A program made the translations under genes and the position numbers. The notes beneath the pieces are model-generated. The model worked only from the letters and a program-made list of their open reading frames with translations. It was not told where the DNA came from and did no database searches. This document shows, piece after piece, positions 26,040 through 35,136 of a DNA stretch of 64,000 nt. Source of the DNA: an uncultured Bacilli bacterium (GTDB taxonomy: Bacteria > Bacillota_I > Bacilli_A > RF39 > UBA660); the NCBI GenBank assembly GCA_910578855.1, contig CAJTRV010000004.1:1-64000 (forward strand). The letters are read 5' to 3'. Within the stretch, counting starts at the first letter, position 1. The number at the start of each line of letters is the position of its first letter.

Positions 26040-27440
26040 TTATTTCTCCTCTATTTCATATGTCGTACCAACTCTTGTATCTCGAAGCACAATTCCTTGT
26101 TTTAAGAGCTCTGATCGAATTCGATCGGCAGTTGCAAAGTCTTTTTGCTCTTTGGCTTCTTGACGTTTGGCTATTTGTTCTAAAATATATTGTTCTAAAT
26201 TTTTATCAACTTCAACTGTTTCTAACAATGACAATGATAAAACAGAATCGAACTTACGTATCAAATCAAGTTTGGTCGCATTGTTACAATCCAATTTCAA
26301 GACATCATATAAAACAGTACAAGCATTGGCAGTATTTAAGTCATCCATTAACGCTTCCTGAAATTGCCTGTCATACTGAAAAACGATTTTAGAATCAACT
26401 TCTCCACTAGAATCTAATAATAAACCTCGTACCCGCTGTTTTAGTTTTTGATATGCCTTCGCCGCACTTTCTAATGATTCATAATGAAACAATAACTGTT
26501 TACGATAATGCGAACCAAGACAGAAAAAGCGGTAACTAAGTGGATCAAAGCCTTTTTCTTCTAAGGTTGCCACCGTAATAAATTCCCCAGTTGACTTACT
26601 CATCTTCCCACTTGCTATATTCAAGTGTTCATTATGAACCCAATAGTTACACCATTTATGCCCCAAATAGGCCTCACTTTGGGCAATTTCGTTGGTATGA
26701 TGGGGAAAAATATTATCAACTCCGCCACAGTGAATATCCAATGTTTCCCCAAGATGACACATCGAGATACAGGAACATTCAATGTGCCAGCCAGGATAAC
26801 CAATTCCCCATGGACTATCCCACTTCAGCTCCTGATCATCAAACTTTGACTTAGTAAACCACAAAACAAAGTCGGCCTGATTTCGCTTACTATCATCATA
26901 CTCTACCCCAGCCCGTGCTCCTACTACCAAGTCATCTTCCTGATGATTGGTCAGTTGATAATAATCATCTAGCTTAGATGTATCAAAATAAATATTACCT
27001 TGACTCTCATAGGCATACCCTTTGGCTAGTAACGTCTCAATCATTTTAATATAATCAGCAATATGGCTCGTTGCTGGGGAAACAATATCAGGGTATTTAA
27101 TATTTAATTTTTCACAGTCTTGAAAAAATGCTTTCGTATATAAATCAGCAATTTCTAATACCGTTTTATGTTCCCGTTTGGCCCCCTTTAACATTTTATC
27201 TTCACCAGTATCTGCATCACTACTAAGATGTCCAACATCGGTAATATTCATCACTCTCGTAACCTCGTATCCGATATACCGTAAAGTCTTTTCTAAAATA
27301 TCTTCCATAATATAATTACGAAGATTTCCAATATGTGCATAGTGATATACCGTCGGACCACAAGTATACATTTTTACTTTTCCTTCTTCAAGGGGAACAA
27401 ATGGTTCGATCTTTCCAGACAATGTGTTATATAATTTCAT
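26040..27440 (-). CDS. cysS: Cysteinyl-tRNA synthetase
   Basis: 466 aa class I synthetase that charges tRNA-Cys. Motifs: TCGPTVYHYAHIGNLR, containing the HIGH-equivalent HIGN and a zinc Cys; GWHIECSCIS with zinc ligands; the HHTNEIAQSEA block; and KMSKSTGEF (KMSKS) near residue 270. The C-terminal anticodon-binding region is intact. The start is ATG 27440 with GGAGGG upstream; a GTG five codons earlier lies on the RBS. In Bacillus cysS sits with mrnC-rlmB-sigH; here it is about 31 kb away from them. No T-box leader was seen in front. Confidence 0.96.
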   Translation of the reverse strand: MKLYNTLSGKIEPFVPLEEGKVKMYTCGPTVYHYAHIGNLRNYIMEDILEKTLRYIGYEVTRVMNITDVGHLSSDADTGEDKMLKGAKREHKTVLEIADLYTKAFFQDCEKLNIKYPDIVSPATSHIADYIKMIETLLAKGYAYESQGNIYFDTSKLDDYYQLTNHQEDDLVVGARAGVEYDDSKRNQADFVLWFTKSKFDDQELKWDSPWGIGYPGWHIECSCISMCHLGETLDIHCGGVDNIFPHHTNEIAQSEAYLGHKWCNYWVHNEHLNIASGKMSKSTGEFITVATLEEKGFDPLSYRFFCLGSHYRKQLLFHYESLESAAKAYQKLKQRVRGLLLDSSGEVDSKIVFQYDRQFQEALMDDLNTANACTVLYDVLKLDCNNATKLDLIRKFDSVLSLSLLETVEVDKNLEQYILEQIAKRQEAKEQKDFATADRIRSELLKQGIVLRDTRVGTTYEIEEK

Positions 27441-27578
27441 AGTTTCCCTCCACACTATTTATTATATCATATCTCATTTACTTTGGAAATATGTTCGACA
27501 TCTCTATATTCCGCTATATTTATGGTACCTAGACCAAAAAGATTTAAAACTATTTTTACATCTTCTTAAAGTAAGTAT

Positions 27579-27607
27579 TTGAATATTCATCCCCAACATG
27601 TTATAAT
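27579..27607 (+). promoter_or_regulatory. Sigma-A promoter
   Basis: TTGAAT (27579-27584), 17-nt spacer, TATAAT (27602-27607). It lies upstream of the unknown gene at 27705 and implies that the translation start is downstream of about 27614. Confidence 0.6.
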
Positions 27608-27704
27608 ACAACCATTCCAAGTCACGCTTTTAAATACCATAAAAAGAAGTGAGGAAAATATAATATATATATCTTACTATTTATGTATATTATATTACTT
27701 TATA

Positions 27705-28457
27705 ATGAAATATAATTTAGACAAAGAGGCGGCGCTATTTATCGATAGAATTAATCATGGTTTTTTCTACCAAGATTACCTAAAAAACGGGGCAAAAAGT
27801 TATCACGATACCGGAAAAGCAGACCAAGATGTCCAGACGTTCCTTGATTGTATGCTTTTAGATTTTCCTGATTTATTCGCCCAGGAAACCCCTTATACAA
27901 TTAATGTCAAATACAGCGAATTATTAGATCCAATTTATTTTGAAACAATGAAAAATAGATATAAAATGATTCTAGAAGAAATGATAGCTTTCATTGAAAA
28001 AGGTAATCATGAAAATAATTTAATTATAAATACCAATCTTTTAAGTCAGGCTATTTTGGATTACTTTCTTAATATTCAACATTTAAAGAGTATTTATAAT
28101 GTTTACAATGTTAACACCGATATCATCTATGCTGATACAGCATTCTGGCTCTTACGAAAGAAGCCTATTCAAGTTATCCCTACTTTGAATCATGATGAAA
28201 TAACAATTCCAAACCAAAAGGAAGCAATCAATCAATTCCTATTTATCAATGAAGAGTTTGTTGCTTTCCAAATGATAAGTAATCTTTTATCAGACTTAGA
28301 AATTAATCCATTCTTATTAAAAACGGAAGAAACACATCTTACTGAGTTTTATAATCATTTATTATACTATTTTAAAAATTATGATTTCACATCATTCCAT
28401 TTAGAGTTAATGGTGAAGGGATTTAGATCCGGCTATACATTCGGTAAAAGAAAATAA
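27705..28457 (+). CDS. Hypothetical helical protein, about 250 aa
   Basis: Not recognised. The frame is open from TTG 27579, but that codon is the promoter's -35, so translation must begin later. The first ATG in frame after the promoter is 27705, giving 250 aa beginning MKYNLDKEA. It lacks a good RBS at the usual distance; a GTGAGGAAAA lies about 45 nt upstream. The protein is soluble and mostly alpha-helical, with many Tyr, Phe and Asn, no cysteine cluster, and no clear motif. It is a single plus-strand gene between cysS and cysK. Confidence 0.5.
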   Translation: MKYNLDKEAALFIDRINHGFFYQDYLKNGAKSYHDTGKADQDVQTFLDCMLLDFPDLFAQETPYTINVKYSELLDPIYFETMKNRYKMILEEMIAFIEKGNHENNLIINTNLLSQAILDYFLNIQHLKSIYNVYNVNTDIIYADTAFWLLRKKPIQVIPTLNHDEITIPNQKEAINQFLFINEEFVAFQMISNLLSDLEINPFLLKTEETHLTEFYNHLLYYFKNYDFTSFHLELMVKGFRSGYTFGKRK

Positions 28458-28544
28458 TTTTAATACCTTTCATGCCAAAATAAAAGACTAAATAGCAAAG
28501 TTGATTTTCAAAACCGCCTTTGCTACTAGCCTATAAAATTTTAA

Positions 28545-28560
28545 AATAAACCGGTTTATT
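28545..28560. other. 16-bp perfect palindrome downstream of cysK
   Basis: AATAAACCGGTTTATT reads identically on both strands. On the minus strand it is followed by TTTT, so it may act as a weak terminator for cysK (6-bp stem, CCGG loop). It could equally be a binding site for a dimeric regulator. Confidence 0.4.
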
Positions 28561-28611
28561 ACAATTGGGAACTTTTCTAAAGTTGCCAGGATCGATTATA
28601 TATCCCATTGT

Positions 28612-29571
28612 TTAAGAAATTATCTCATAATCTAACAATTCAATTTGATTAGATAAATAAGCTGCATCAGAATTGATCTCATCGGCATACGAAGTAGATA
28701 AATATTTTTTATTATCATCAGGAAAAACGGTTGCAACTACTCCAGGATAATCAGCTTGTTCTAAGACAGCTGCTAAAAAATTAGCACCCGAAGAAATTCC
28801 TACGCCAAGTCCAAGTTTGGCTGCTAAGAGCCTTGCCATATTAACTGCATCATCATCATTAATTAATCGAACATCATCTAATAATGATTGATCGACTAAT
28901 TCAGGAATAAAATCATCGCCAATTCCCTCAATTTTATGTTGACCGAGTATCGCTCCATTTGTCAGCATTGGCATCTTATCAGGTTCTAAAGCTACAACCC
29001 GAATACGAGGGTTATTCTCTTTGAGATAAGAGCCAATCCCCATTAATGTTCCACCCGTTCCAATCCCTGATACAAAACTCGTAACACCAGGAAGCGATTT
29101 ATATATCTCTAAAGCGGTACTTTTATAATGGGCCTTTCGATTATCAGAATTTGAAAATTGATCAGGTCGATATCCACCAAGTGTTTTCGCTAAGGCATCT
29201 GCTTTTGCAATACACCCAGCAAACCCACCTTCTGCTTTAGATACCAGTGTAAGATGGGCGCCATATCGCTTCATCATAAGTTGTCGTTCTTTGCTACACC
29301 AATCTGGCATAAAAATATAAACTGAGTGATGATAACGAGCTCCTAACGCTGCAATCGATATTCCTGTATTCCCACTCGTTGCTTCGATAATCGGCATACC
29401 ATCTTTTAACATTCCCGTTTGTTTGGCATTCGTTAATATATAATCGACCATTCGGTCTTTAATGCTACCTGATAAATTATAGTACTCTAATTTGGTATAA
29501 CATGAGCCCATCACTCCTTGATATCGATAGTTTATTTTGATCATTGGGGTATTTCCAATTAATGTTGTCAT
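28612..29571 (-). CDS. cysK: Cysteine synthase family PLP enzyme
   Basis: 319 aa fold-type II pyridoxal-phosphate enzyme. Expected reaction: O-acetylserine plus sulphide to cysteine. Motifs: LIGNTPMIKI, the PLP lysine in LSGSIKDRM (near residue 38), the substrate loop EATSGNTGISIA, the phosphate-binding GIGTGGTLMGIG and GVGISSGANF. The start is ATG 29571 after GTGAGG; the frame continues 12 codons upstream with no site. Closely related enzymes include cystathionine beta-synthase and O-phosphoserine sulfhydrylase, so the exact donor is not certain. It is monocistronic. Confidence 0.88.
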   Translation of the reverse strand: MTTLIGNTPMIKINYRYQGVMGSCYTKLEYYNLSGSIKDRMVDYILTNAKQTGMLKDGMPIIEATSGNTGISIAALGARYHHSVYIFMPDWCSKERQLMMKRYGAHLTLVSKAEGGFAGCIAKADALAKTLGGYRPDQFSNSDNRKAHYKSTALEIYKSLPGVTSFVSGIGTGGTLMGIGSYLKENNPRIRVVALEPDKMPMLTNGAILGQHKIEGIGDDFIPELVDQSLLDDVRLINDDDAVNMARLLAAKLGLGVGISSGANFLAAVLEQADYPGVVATVFPDDNKKYLSTSYADEINSDAAYLSNQIELLDYEIIS

Positions 29572-29642
29572 CTTTTTCCTCACTTTCACATATATTATTA
29601 TAGCCAATTTTTAAATAATTGCCCTCTTTTTTAGAAATAATG

Positions 29643-29671
29643 TTGCAAAATCATCAAACTTATGATATTAT
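29643..29671 (+). promoter_or_regulatory. Promoter of the tRNA pair
   Basis: TTGCAA (29643-29648), 17-nt spacer, TATTAT (29666-29671), starting about 12 nt before the first tRNA. Confidence 0.65.
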
Positions 29672-29689
29672 TAAATAGCGATGTATCTT

Positions 29690-29766
29690 GGACCTTTAGC
29701 TCAGTTGGTTAGAGCATCCGGCTCATAACCGGACGGTCGATGGTTCGAGTCCATCAAGGTCCACCA
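29690..29766 (+). tRNA. tRNA with CAU anticodon (tRNA-Ile2 or elongator tRNA-Met)
   Basis: 77 nt. Acceptor stem GGACCTT/AAGGTCC, D-arm TAGCTCAGTTGGTTAGAGC, anticodon stem-loop with CTCATAA (anticodon CAT), T-arm with GGTTCGAGTCC, and an encoded CCA. A CAU anticodon can mean Met or, after lysidine modification, Ile (AUA codons). The body resembles Bacillus and mycoplasma tRNA-Ile(CAU) as I recall them, so I lean to Ile2. The initiator is excluded by the paired first bases G-C. Confidence 0.92.
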
Positions 29767-29772
29767 TTACTT

Positions 29773-29857
29773 GCGAGTGTGGCGAAATTGGCAGACGCAC
29801 TAGACTTAGGATCTAGCGCCTTATGGCATGGGGGTTCAAGTCCCTTCACTCGCACCA
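29773..29857 (+). tRNA. tRNA-Leu (UAG)
   Basis: 85 nt, class II with a long variable arm. Acceptor stem GCGAGTG/CACTCGC, anticodon loop CTTAGGA (anticodon TAG), T-arm GGTTCAAGTCC, encoded CCA. It is separated from the preceding tRNA by 6 nt and shares its promoter. Confidence 0.95.
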
Positions 29858-29898
29858 TCGATGAATCTGTTCGAACTATTCGAACTTCATATATAAAT

Positions 29899-29924
29899 AT
29901 CAACTCAATTTGGGTTGATTTTTT
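29899..29924 (+). terminator. Terminator of the tRNA operon
   Basis: ATCAACTC/GGGTTGAT (one T-G pair) with loop AATTT, then six T. Between it and about 30130 I see no gene, only AT-rich DNA. Confidence 0.75.
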
Positions 29925-30149
29925 CGTTATATGGAAAATCATCCTACTAAGAAAAGCTAGTGTCTATGATAAACATTATTAAGCAAGAAATAACTTTTGA
30001 TGAATCTTTAAAATAAAAATTAGAGTTTATCTATAGTTTTTGCAATACTACATCTACTATTTATAATGAATTTATCATATTTCTTCATTATTCTTATCTC
30101 CAATGATATCATACTAAGATGTATCACAAGGGTAAATTTTTCATTAAAA

Positions 30150-30656
30150 AACGTCTATACCCAAAACTGCACCAGCGTATTTTGACCAAGTTACTTTAAA
30201 TTCACTTTGGACTACTTTTAGATTAGCAGTAAATTTTATAGTCTTTACTTGGAACATATTTTAAGAAATTTCTAATTAAACGTACAATACATCTTTGTAC
30301 AATAACACCTTTAAAGATTCCTTTTGCACCATCCTCAATACCACTGACTTCATCCATAGAAATAAAGAATATGTCTTCAACACCACGAGTTTTTATCTCA
30401 TCAAATATTTGCACCCAAGAATGCTTCGATTCTGTCTCATTTAACCAGATACCAGTGAGATCCCTATGACTATCATCATATCCAAGTATTATATAAACAG
30501 CACTTTCCGTACGTTCAGATTCATAACACATCATAACATACACATTTCACCCTGTAGCATCACCTCAAACATAGGAACAAATACATCTTTTAATACATCC
30601 GGCACTTCTTTAGTAGTTTCTGGTTGATAAACACCTAACATTGATTGAAATAGCTC
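30150..30656 (-). pseudogene. Decayed IS256/Mutator-family transposase
   Basis: Three pieces of one IS256-type transposase lie in order. The N-terminal piece (about 30520-30656) reads DVLKDVFVPMFEVMLQGEM, matching the family's N-terminal helix. The central piece (30223-30543) carries AVYIILG, GIWLNETES, GVEDIFFISMDEVSG (one catalytic Asp) and RNFLKYVPSKDYK. A further piece continues in another frame to about 30150 (FTANLK). About 100 residues expected between pieces one and two are gone, and a one-base frameshift separates two and three. The copy cannot be active. No clear terminal inverted repeats remain. Confidence 0.75.
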
Positions 30657-30704
30657 ATTTTACTTCTCATACTTTTACCTCTTTCATTTATTTTATCACA
30701 CTAT

Positions 30705-30736
30705 AAAAGTGCGTAGCTTTTACTAGACTACACACT
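30705..30736 (-). terminator. Terminator-like hairpin
   Basis: On the minus strand AGTGTGTAG pairs with CTACGCACT (one T-G pair) around an 11-nt loop, then TTTT. An alternative partner TACGCACT lies at 30743-30750. It follows the fragment at 30761-31108. Confidence 0.5.
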
Positions 30737-30760
30737 TTATTTTACGCACTCTCGACTTAA

Positions 30761-31108
30761 TTATAATTTGATGCTAATATTTTTAGTTGCTCCCTGATTA
30801 CCAGTTGCAAATACTTTTATACTTTCTGGATCTGTTAAAAAGTACATGTTGTAAACTACTTTTTCCCTTATTAATTGTAACCATTTATTATCATCATCAA
30901 CCATAGATCTACCAAACCTTGAAATTAGAACTAAATCGTCACCAATTTCAGTTATGTTTCTTTTTATTGTATCAACGTCATTGTGAATAAATCCACATGC
31001 ATCTGAACAAGCTAAAAGATAATCTAGCGCCTGAAAATCTTCTAAACTTTGAAGTCGATTCCAAAGCCTACCACTTTTTAAAGTCGTCAAACTTGCTAAA
31101 CTTATCAA
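30761..31108 (-). pseudogene. Unrecognised protein fragment, about 115 aa
   Basis: The open frame runs from 31171 (after TAG) to the stop at 30761, but it has no ATG or convincing RBS; the first usable codon is TTG 31108. The encoded sequence is soluble and acidic, with features such as LLACSDACGFIHND and GNQGATKNISIKL. I do not recognise the family. Lying between IS remains and a gene end, it is most likely the C-terminal part of a disrupted gene. A short gene with a TTG start remains possible. Confidence 0.35.
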
Positions 31109-31195
31109 TAGATGTTCATCAATCCCTAACTCTTGTAAGATAAATGTCGTCAGTATTGATATATAATATCTCTAAAGTTTAAAAATAACTAAAAA

Positions 31196-32200
31196 TTATA
31201 ATAGCGTTTTTAATACTAAGTCAATTAAAAAAGAGATCGTTTTAGATTTTCCATAAAATTGATAAAAAAAGTTTCTAATATAGGTATTATAAATTAAGAA
31301 TTTTGATATTCTATGATTAAAAATTATAAATCTATCCTTCCACATTCGAACTTTATAAAACCAATTCATTGATTTTGATAAATTATAAGAAGATGATACA
31401 GCATAATAAATTCCCTCACCACTTACTGGAGAAATAAGACCTGCGGCATCTCCTACAAAAAATATATCCCCTTTTCTCAGAAAAATATTATTCCCTGTTG
31501 GCAAAAAGGCTCCCCTCATAGGAATATCATTCTTTAAATAAAAATGATTTAAAAATATATTTTGAATATCCGTATTTTGAGAAACATCTCCCAACCCCCT
31601 CAAATTAGTTTTATTATTTGAAATAGTCCAAGCATATCCTTTGAAATGATTAAAAAAATCTATTTGAATTATTTCGTTTTTTATGGCATTTTCACTTTCA
31701 ATAGCAAAATTCATTTTCTGACGTTTACCTGTCAAATCATTTCTTACTTTACTAAAAACCCCGTCTGCCCCAACTAAATGATTATATTTAAAAGCTTTCT
31801 CAGAAGTATATATAATTTTATTTTTAAAATCTATTTTTTCATAACTAGTGTTATCAATAACTTTCCCACCACATTGTTTAAACTGATTAACTACAAAATC
31901 GTCCAAATCTTTTCTATCTATTGTATATATCGAATGCATCTTTATTTCTTTTGTAATTCCATTATTATTAACCTTAAAAGTATCAAATTTTTTAAAATCT
32001 ATTTTTGCAAGTTCTGTTCCATATATTTTAAATAAAAGTTTATATGCCTTCGTTGTAACGATCCCCCCACATAATTTGTTTTTCTTTTTTAAATCTTGAC
32101 TTTCAACAATCATTACAGTTTGTTTTTTATTTAGAAGAAGATTACCCAAAGTGCATCCTGCTAATCCCGCTCCTATTATTATAGTATCAAAATACTCCAT
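31196..32200 (-). CDS. FAD-dependent oxidoreductase, geranylgeranyl-reductase/FixC-like
   Basis: 334 aa. The N-terminal Rossmann motif IIIGAGLAGCTLGNLL and the following VES acidic residue bind the ADP part of FAD. The second FAD motif FFVGDAAGLISPVSGEGIYYA lies near residue 265. A KLCGG motif near 43 is typical of the geranylgeranyl reductase subgroup, which reduces isoprenoid double bonds or hydroxylates substrates. The substrate here is unknown. The protein is unusually rich in Lys, Asn, Ile and Phe and more AT-rich than its neighbours, and it sits next to IS remains, which hints at horizontal acquisition. Confidence 0.8.
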   Translation of the reverse strand: MEYFDTIIIGAGLAGCTLGNLLLNKKQTVMIVESQDLKKKNKLCGGIVTTKAYKLLFKIYGTELAKIDFKKFDTFKVNNNGITKEIKMHSIYTIDRKDLDDFVVNQFKQCGGKVIDNTSYEKIDFKNKIIYTSEKAFKYNHLVGADGVFSKVRNDLTGKRQKMNFAIESENAIKNEIIQIDFFNHFKGYAWTISNNKTNLRGLGDVSQNTDIQNIFLNHFYLKNDIPMRGAFLPTGNNIFLRKGDIFFVGDAAGLISPVSGEGIYYAVSSSYNLSKSMNWFYKVRMWKDRFIIFNHRISKFLIYNTYIRNFFYQFYGKSKTISFLIDLVLKTLL

Positions 32201-32444
32201 TTTAACCTCCGATATTTAAATTTTTCCTTTTGATAATTATACCATTTTTTATAAATTTATAATAGAATACTAAAATCTTTTTATATGCTTTTTATTTAAC
32301 CAAAAGTTACATAATTATAATCGATATCGTAAATATAGTATTAAATCAATATAGCTCCATCTTATCCTATTGTATACAACTCTATCTAATTACCGATCCC
32401 TGTCCCCTAACCTCATCAAAAATACACGTTATTCATAAAAAATA

Positions 32445-32453
32445 TGCTATAAT
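32445..32453 (+). promoter_or_regulatory. Extended -10 promoter of the WYL regulator
   Basis: TGCTATAAT matches the extended -10 (TGnTATAAT). No good -35 is seen, as is usual for this promoter type. From 32201 to here I see no gene. Confidence 0.5.
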
Positions 32454-32487
32454 AGTTATAATCATTTTAACCATTGGAGGTGTTGGA

Positions 32488-33087
32488 TTGTCAAAGATAT
32501 CAAATGTTATAACAATGCTTAATCTTCTAGCAACTGGTAAAAAATATGGCATTAAAGAACTCGCTAATCTGCTAGAAGTATCACCAAGAATGATTAGAAT
32601 ATATAAAGAAGAGTTAGAAAAAGCAGGAATCTATATTGATTCTATTATGGGACCATATGGAGGATATGTCTTAAATCAAACAATTAGAATTCCAAAACGT
32701 AAATTTAAACAAGAAGATTATCTATTACTCGATCAACTACTAACGAATCATATTTCTAATCTAGAAAAAGAAAAACTAGAACTATTAAAAGATAAAATTA
32801 GAGGTATCTACATTGGAAGTACCCAAGAAAGAGTCGAATTAAATTTGGACGATTACAATTTAAAAAAATATAATATTTTAACACGAGCCATTAAAGAAAG
32901 ACAAAAAGTAAATACCTTATATTATTCTTATAACAAAGGTGAACATGAAAGAGTAATCTGTCCAGCTGAAATGTTTTTATTTAAAGATGGCTGGTATTGT
33001 GCCGCCTATTGCACCCTTAAACACGATATGAGACACTTTGAATTAAAACGAATTAGAAATATAGAACTTTTAGATGATAAATTTTAG
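32488..33087 (+). CDS. WYL-domain transcriptional regulator (YafY-like)
   Basis: 199 aa. N-terminal HTH of the HTH_11 type (ATGKKYGIKELANLLEVSPRMIRIYKEEL, given here as residues about 15-43 with key SPRMIR), followed by GPYGGY. The C-terminal WYL domain (about 135-199) shows LYYSYNKGEHER and GWYCAAYC, with WYC in place of the classic W-Y-L triad. WYL domains sense ligands such as nucleic-acid fragments or nucleotides. The start is TTG 32488 with GGAGGTG 6 nt upstream; no ATG is near. It precedes a SIS-domain gene on the same strand. Confidence 0.85.
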   Translation: MSKISNVITMLNLLATGKKYGIKELANLLEVSPRMIRIYKEELEKAGIYIDSIMGPYGGYVLNQTIRIPKRKFKQEDYLLLDQLLTNHISNLEKEKLELLKDKIRGIYIGSTQERVELNLDDYNLKKYNILTRAIKERQKVNTLYYSYNKGEHERVICPAEMFLFKDGWYCAAYCTLKHDMRHFELKRIRNIELLDDKF

Positions 33088-33099
33088 AGTAGACCATAT

Positions 33100-33138
33100 A
33101 TTACCTCCTTACGTGATAAGATTCATGTAGGAGGTAAT
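33100..33138 (+). promoter_or_regulatory. Long hairpin hiding the SIS gene RBS
   Basis: ATTACCTCCT (33100-33109) pairs with AGGAGGTAAT (33129-33138). After a bulged T, ACGTGA (33111-33116) pairs with TCATGT (33123-33128, one G-U). The loop is 6 nt. The whole AGGAGG ribosome binding site of the next gene lies inside the stem. No strong T run follows, so a role in translation is likelier than termination. Confidence 0.7.
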
Positions 33139-33145
33139 TTTAATT

Positions 33146-34060
33146 ATGAAAGACAATATGAATGATAATTTTTCTAAATTACAAGCAAGAGTCTTCGATT
33201 CTATAGGCAAAACAGATTTACTAGCAATACGAAATATTTTATCTACAATAAAGGACCCTACACTGGTAAGTGGGGTCGGTGGTTCATCCGTAGTGAGTTT
33301 ATTTTTATCCAAAGTATTAAGTGCTAAAAATAATATTATATGTGAAGATGTGACCCCAAGAGACTTAAATTATAAAAATTTACAAGGTTTTAAAAATATC
33401 ATCGTCTGTAGTTATGGAGGGCTTAACTATGGTGTTACAACAGCCTTTAATCATGATTTAACAAAATATTTATTGGCTAGGAACACCAAAGACGAAATCA
33501 TCAATCTTCAATATCAAAACGATGATCTAGAAAAAAGTTTTATTTCACTGGCGGCAACTTTAATCCCAATGACTATTTCCTTGATGTATTATTTGGACAA
33601 TGATCCTACGATTATCTATGAAATTTTGAATTCATCACCTCAGTTTGATTTTATCGATCATGATATCTATGAAATATTGACTGGATACGAAACGAGCACA
33701 GCCGCAAGATTCATGGAATCAACCCTAGTCGAAGCAGGGCTTGCAATTCCTATCCTCCACGATAAATATGACTATTGTCATGGAAGAACAACATTAGGCT
33801 TTCAACAAGATCATGGTTTACTATTCTTTAATAATCATAATGAGTTAGACCAACTATATAGCGAGATACTAAATCATGCCTATCACAACATCATCACAAT
33901 CGATCGAAAATATGATGATCATATTATTAACGATTATTATTTTACCTATATAAGTATGCTATTATGTAAGAAAATTGCCGAACAAAAAGGAAAAGATTTA
34001 TCAAATGTAAGTTATTCGCCACTCGTCAAAAAACTATATTTTTATAAAGGAGAAATGTAA
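33146..34060 (+). CDS. SIS-domain phosphosugar-binding protein
   Basis: 304 aa. Reads as a sugar-isomerase (SIS) fold: VSGVGGSSVVSLFLSKVL (about 43-60) is the phosphosugar-binding loop, IIVCSYGGLNYGVTTA (about 85-100) gives the second Ser-rich strand, and FMESTLVEAG near 192 carries the conserved Glu. A later HGRTT motif (near 213) is notable. It could be an isomerase, a deglycase-like enzyme or a sugar sensor; no partner domain is present. It follows the WYL regulator and its RBS is buried in a hairpin. A terminator lies right after the stop. Confidence 0.65.
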   Translation: MKDNMNDNFSKLQARVFDSIGKTDLLAIRNILSTIKDPTLVSGVGGSSVVSLFLSKVLSAKNNIICEDVTPRDLNYKNLQGFKNIIVCSYGGLNYGVTTAFNHDLTKYLLARNTKDEIINLQYQNDDLEKSFISLAATLIPMTISLMYYLDNDPTIIYEILNSSPQFDFIDHDIYEILTGYETSTAARFMESTLVEAGLAIPILHDKYDYCHGRTTLGFQQDHGLLFFNNHNELDQLYSEILNHAYHNIITIDRKYDDHIINDYYFTYISMLLCKKIAEQKGKDLSNVSYSPLVKKLYFYKGEM

Positions 34061-34088
34061 AAAAAGTCTACAATTAAATAGACTTTTT
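34061..34088. terminator. Bidirectional terminator
   Basis: AAAAAGTCTA/TAGACTTTTT with an 8-nt loop, between convergent genes and overlapping the FkbM gene end. Confidence 0.8.
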
Positions 34089-35030
34089 GATTTCATTCTT
34101 CTCAGGATAGATCGCAAATAAAACAATTTCCGTTGGAAAAATATTACTACCATAAAATCTTAAATAAAATTCATATCCGGGACAAATCTCCTCGATCATT
34201 TTAGGAATTTTCCACAAATCCTCATGGTTATGGTAAACAGATAGTAATAATTTAGGATGATCTTCTACAATATGTCGCCGACACCCTAATAATGCTTTCG
34301 TCTCTGCCCCTTCAATATCCATTTTCACCATTGTAATTGGTTCACTAATATCATCATCCAAGGTTACCGTTTCGACAAATGTATTCCCATTGTCTACTAA
34401 CACATTGGCAGAAGCATTGACCCTATTCGTATCCATCGAGACAACTTCTTGTCGATCAGTCACAGCTTTTTTACGACATACAATATTGGGATAATCTTTG
34501 ACATTTGTTTGGAGATTTAAAAATGTCTCATCCGTCATTTCGTAACAATAAATTTTTTGATAAGCATCCAAGCCATAACTATGAATAAAGTCTAAGGTCG
34601 AATCACCAATATAAGCTCCAACATCAACCAATATTTCTTGATCACAAGTCACAATATCTAAATCAAAATAGTGACAATAAGTTTGATCCATTAACTCCTT
34701 TAAAGTTGTAAAATCGTAATCATACCAATTATATAATATAGCAAATAATAATTTTTTTGAACGATAATCTTTTAAGTGTTGATATAACCAGCGATAATCA
34801 TCAATATGATCATGAAGTGATTCTGCTTTATTATGAATCTCTTCATATACTTTCTTCTGATCATCTAATACACCCCAATAAGGAAAATCAGATAAGAATT
34901 GTTCCATTGACTGTTTCACTGCTAGTGGAAGTAGCTGGTACTTCTTCTTGATATGTTCAAATACTTCTATCTTCGTTTTTCCTTTTATTTCCGAAGTTAA
35001 CCATTCAAAATTGCGATCCACATAATTCAT
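34074..35030 (-). CDS. FkbM-family methyltransferase
   Basis: 318 aa. A helical N-terminal extension (about 1-135) precedes a SAM-dependent methyltransferase domain. ILVDVGAYIGDSTLDF (near 148) is the SAM-binding loop, and MVKMDIEGAETKAL (near 238) is the FkbM hallmark. FkbM enzymes O-methylate sugars, antibiotics or lipids. The N-terminal extension and lack of sugar genes nearby leave the substrate open. It is monocistronic, flanked by the WYL/SIS pair and a peptidoglycan-binding gene. Confidence 0.85.
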   Translation of the reverse strand: MNYVDRNFEWLTSEIKGKTKIEVFEHIKKKYQLLPLAVKQSMEQFLSDFPYWGVLDDQKKVYEEIHNKAESLHDHIDDYRWLYQHLKDYRSKKLLFAILYNWYDYDFTTLKELMDQTYCHYFDLDIVTCDQEILVDVGAYIGDSTLDFIHSYGLDAYQKIYCYEMTDETFLNLQTNVKDYPNIVCRKKAVTDRQEVVSMDTNRVNASANVLVDNGNTFVETVTLDDDISEPITMVKMDIEGAETKALLGCRRHIVEDHPKLLLSVYHNHEDLWKIPKMIEEICPGYEFYLRFYGSNIFPTEIVLFAIYPEKNEIKKSI

Positions 35031-35136
35031 CTTCTCACATCCTATTTCTTTACATCATATTCTAAACTTGAAAAATGATACCAATAATTGATTAAAGAAT
35101 CGGAAACGTCCATAAATAATATTATGAACGTTTTTT

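Noticed and set aside
27441..27578. Possible T-box leader in front of cysS
   Set aside because: No AGGGTGGnACCGCG-like antiterminator or specifier stem is present; only about 120 nt of plain AT-rich DNA.
27682..27714. Ten-codon frame overlapping the start of the unknown gene, as a leader peptide
   Set aside because: Its RBS would be more than 20 nt away; nothing else supports translation.
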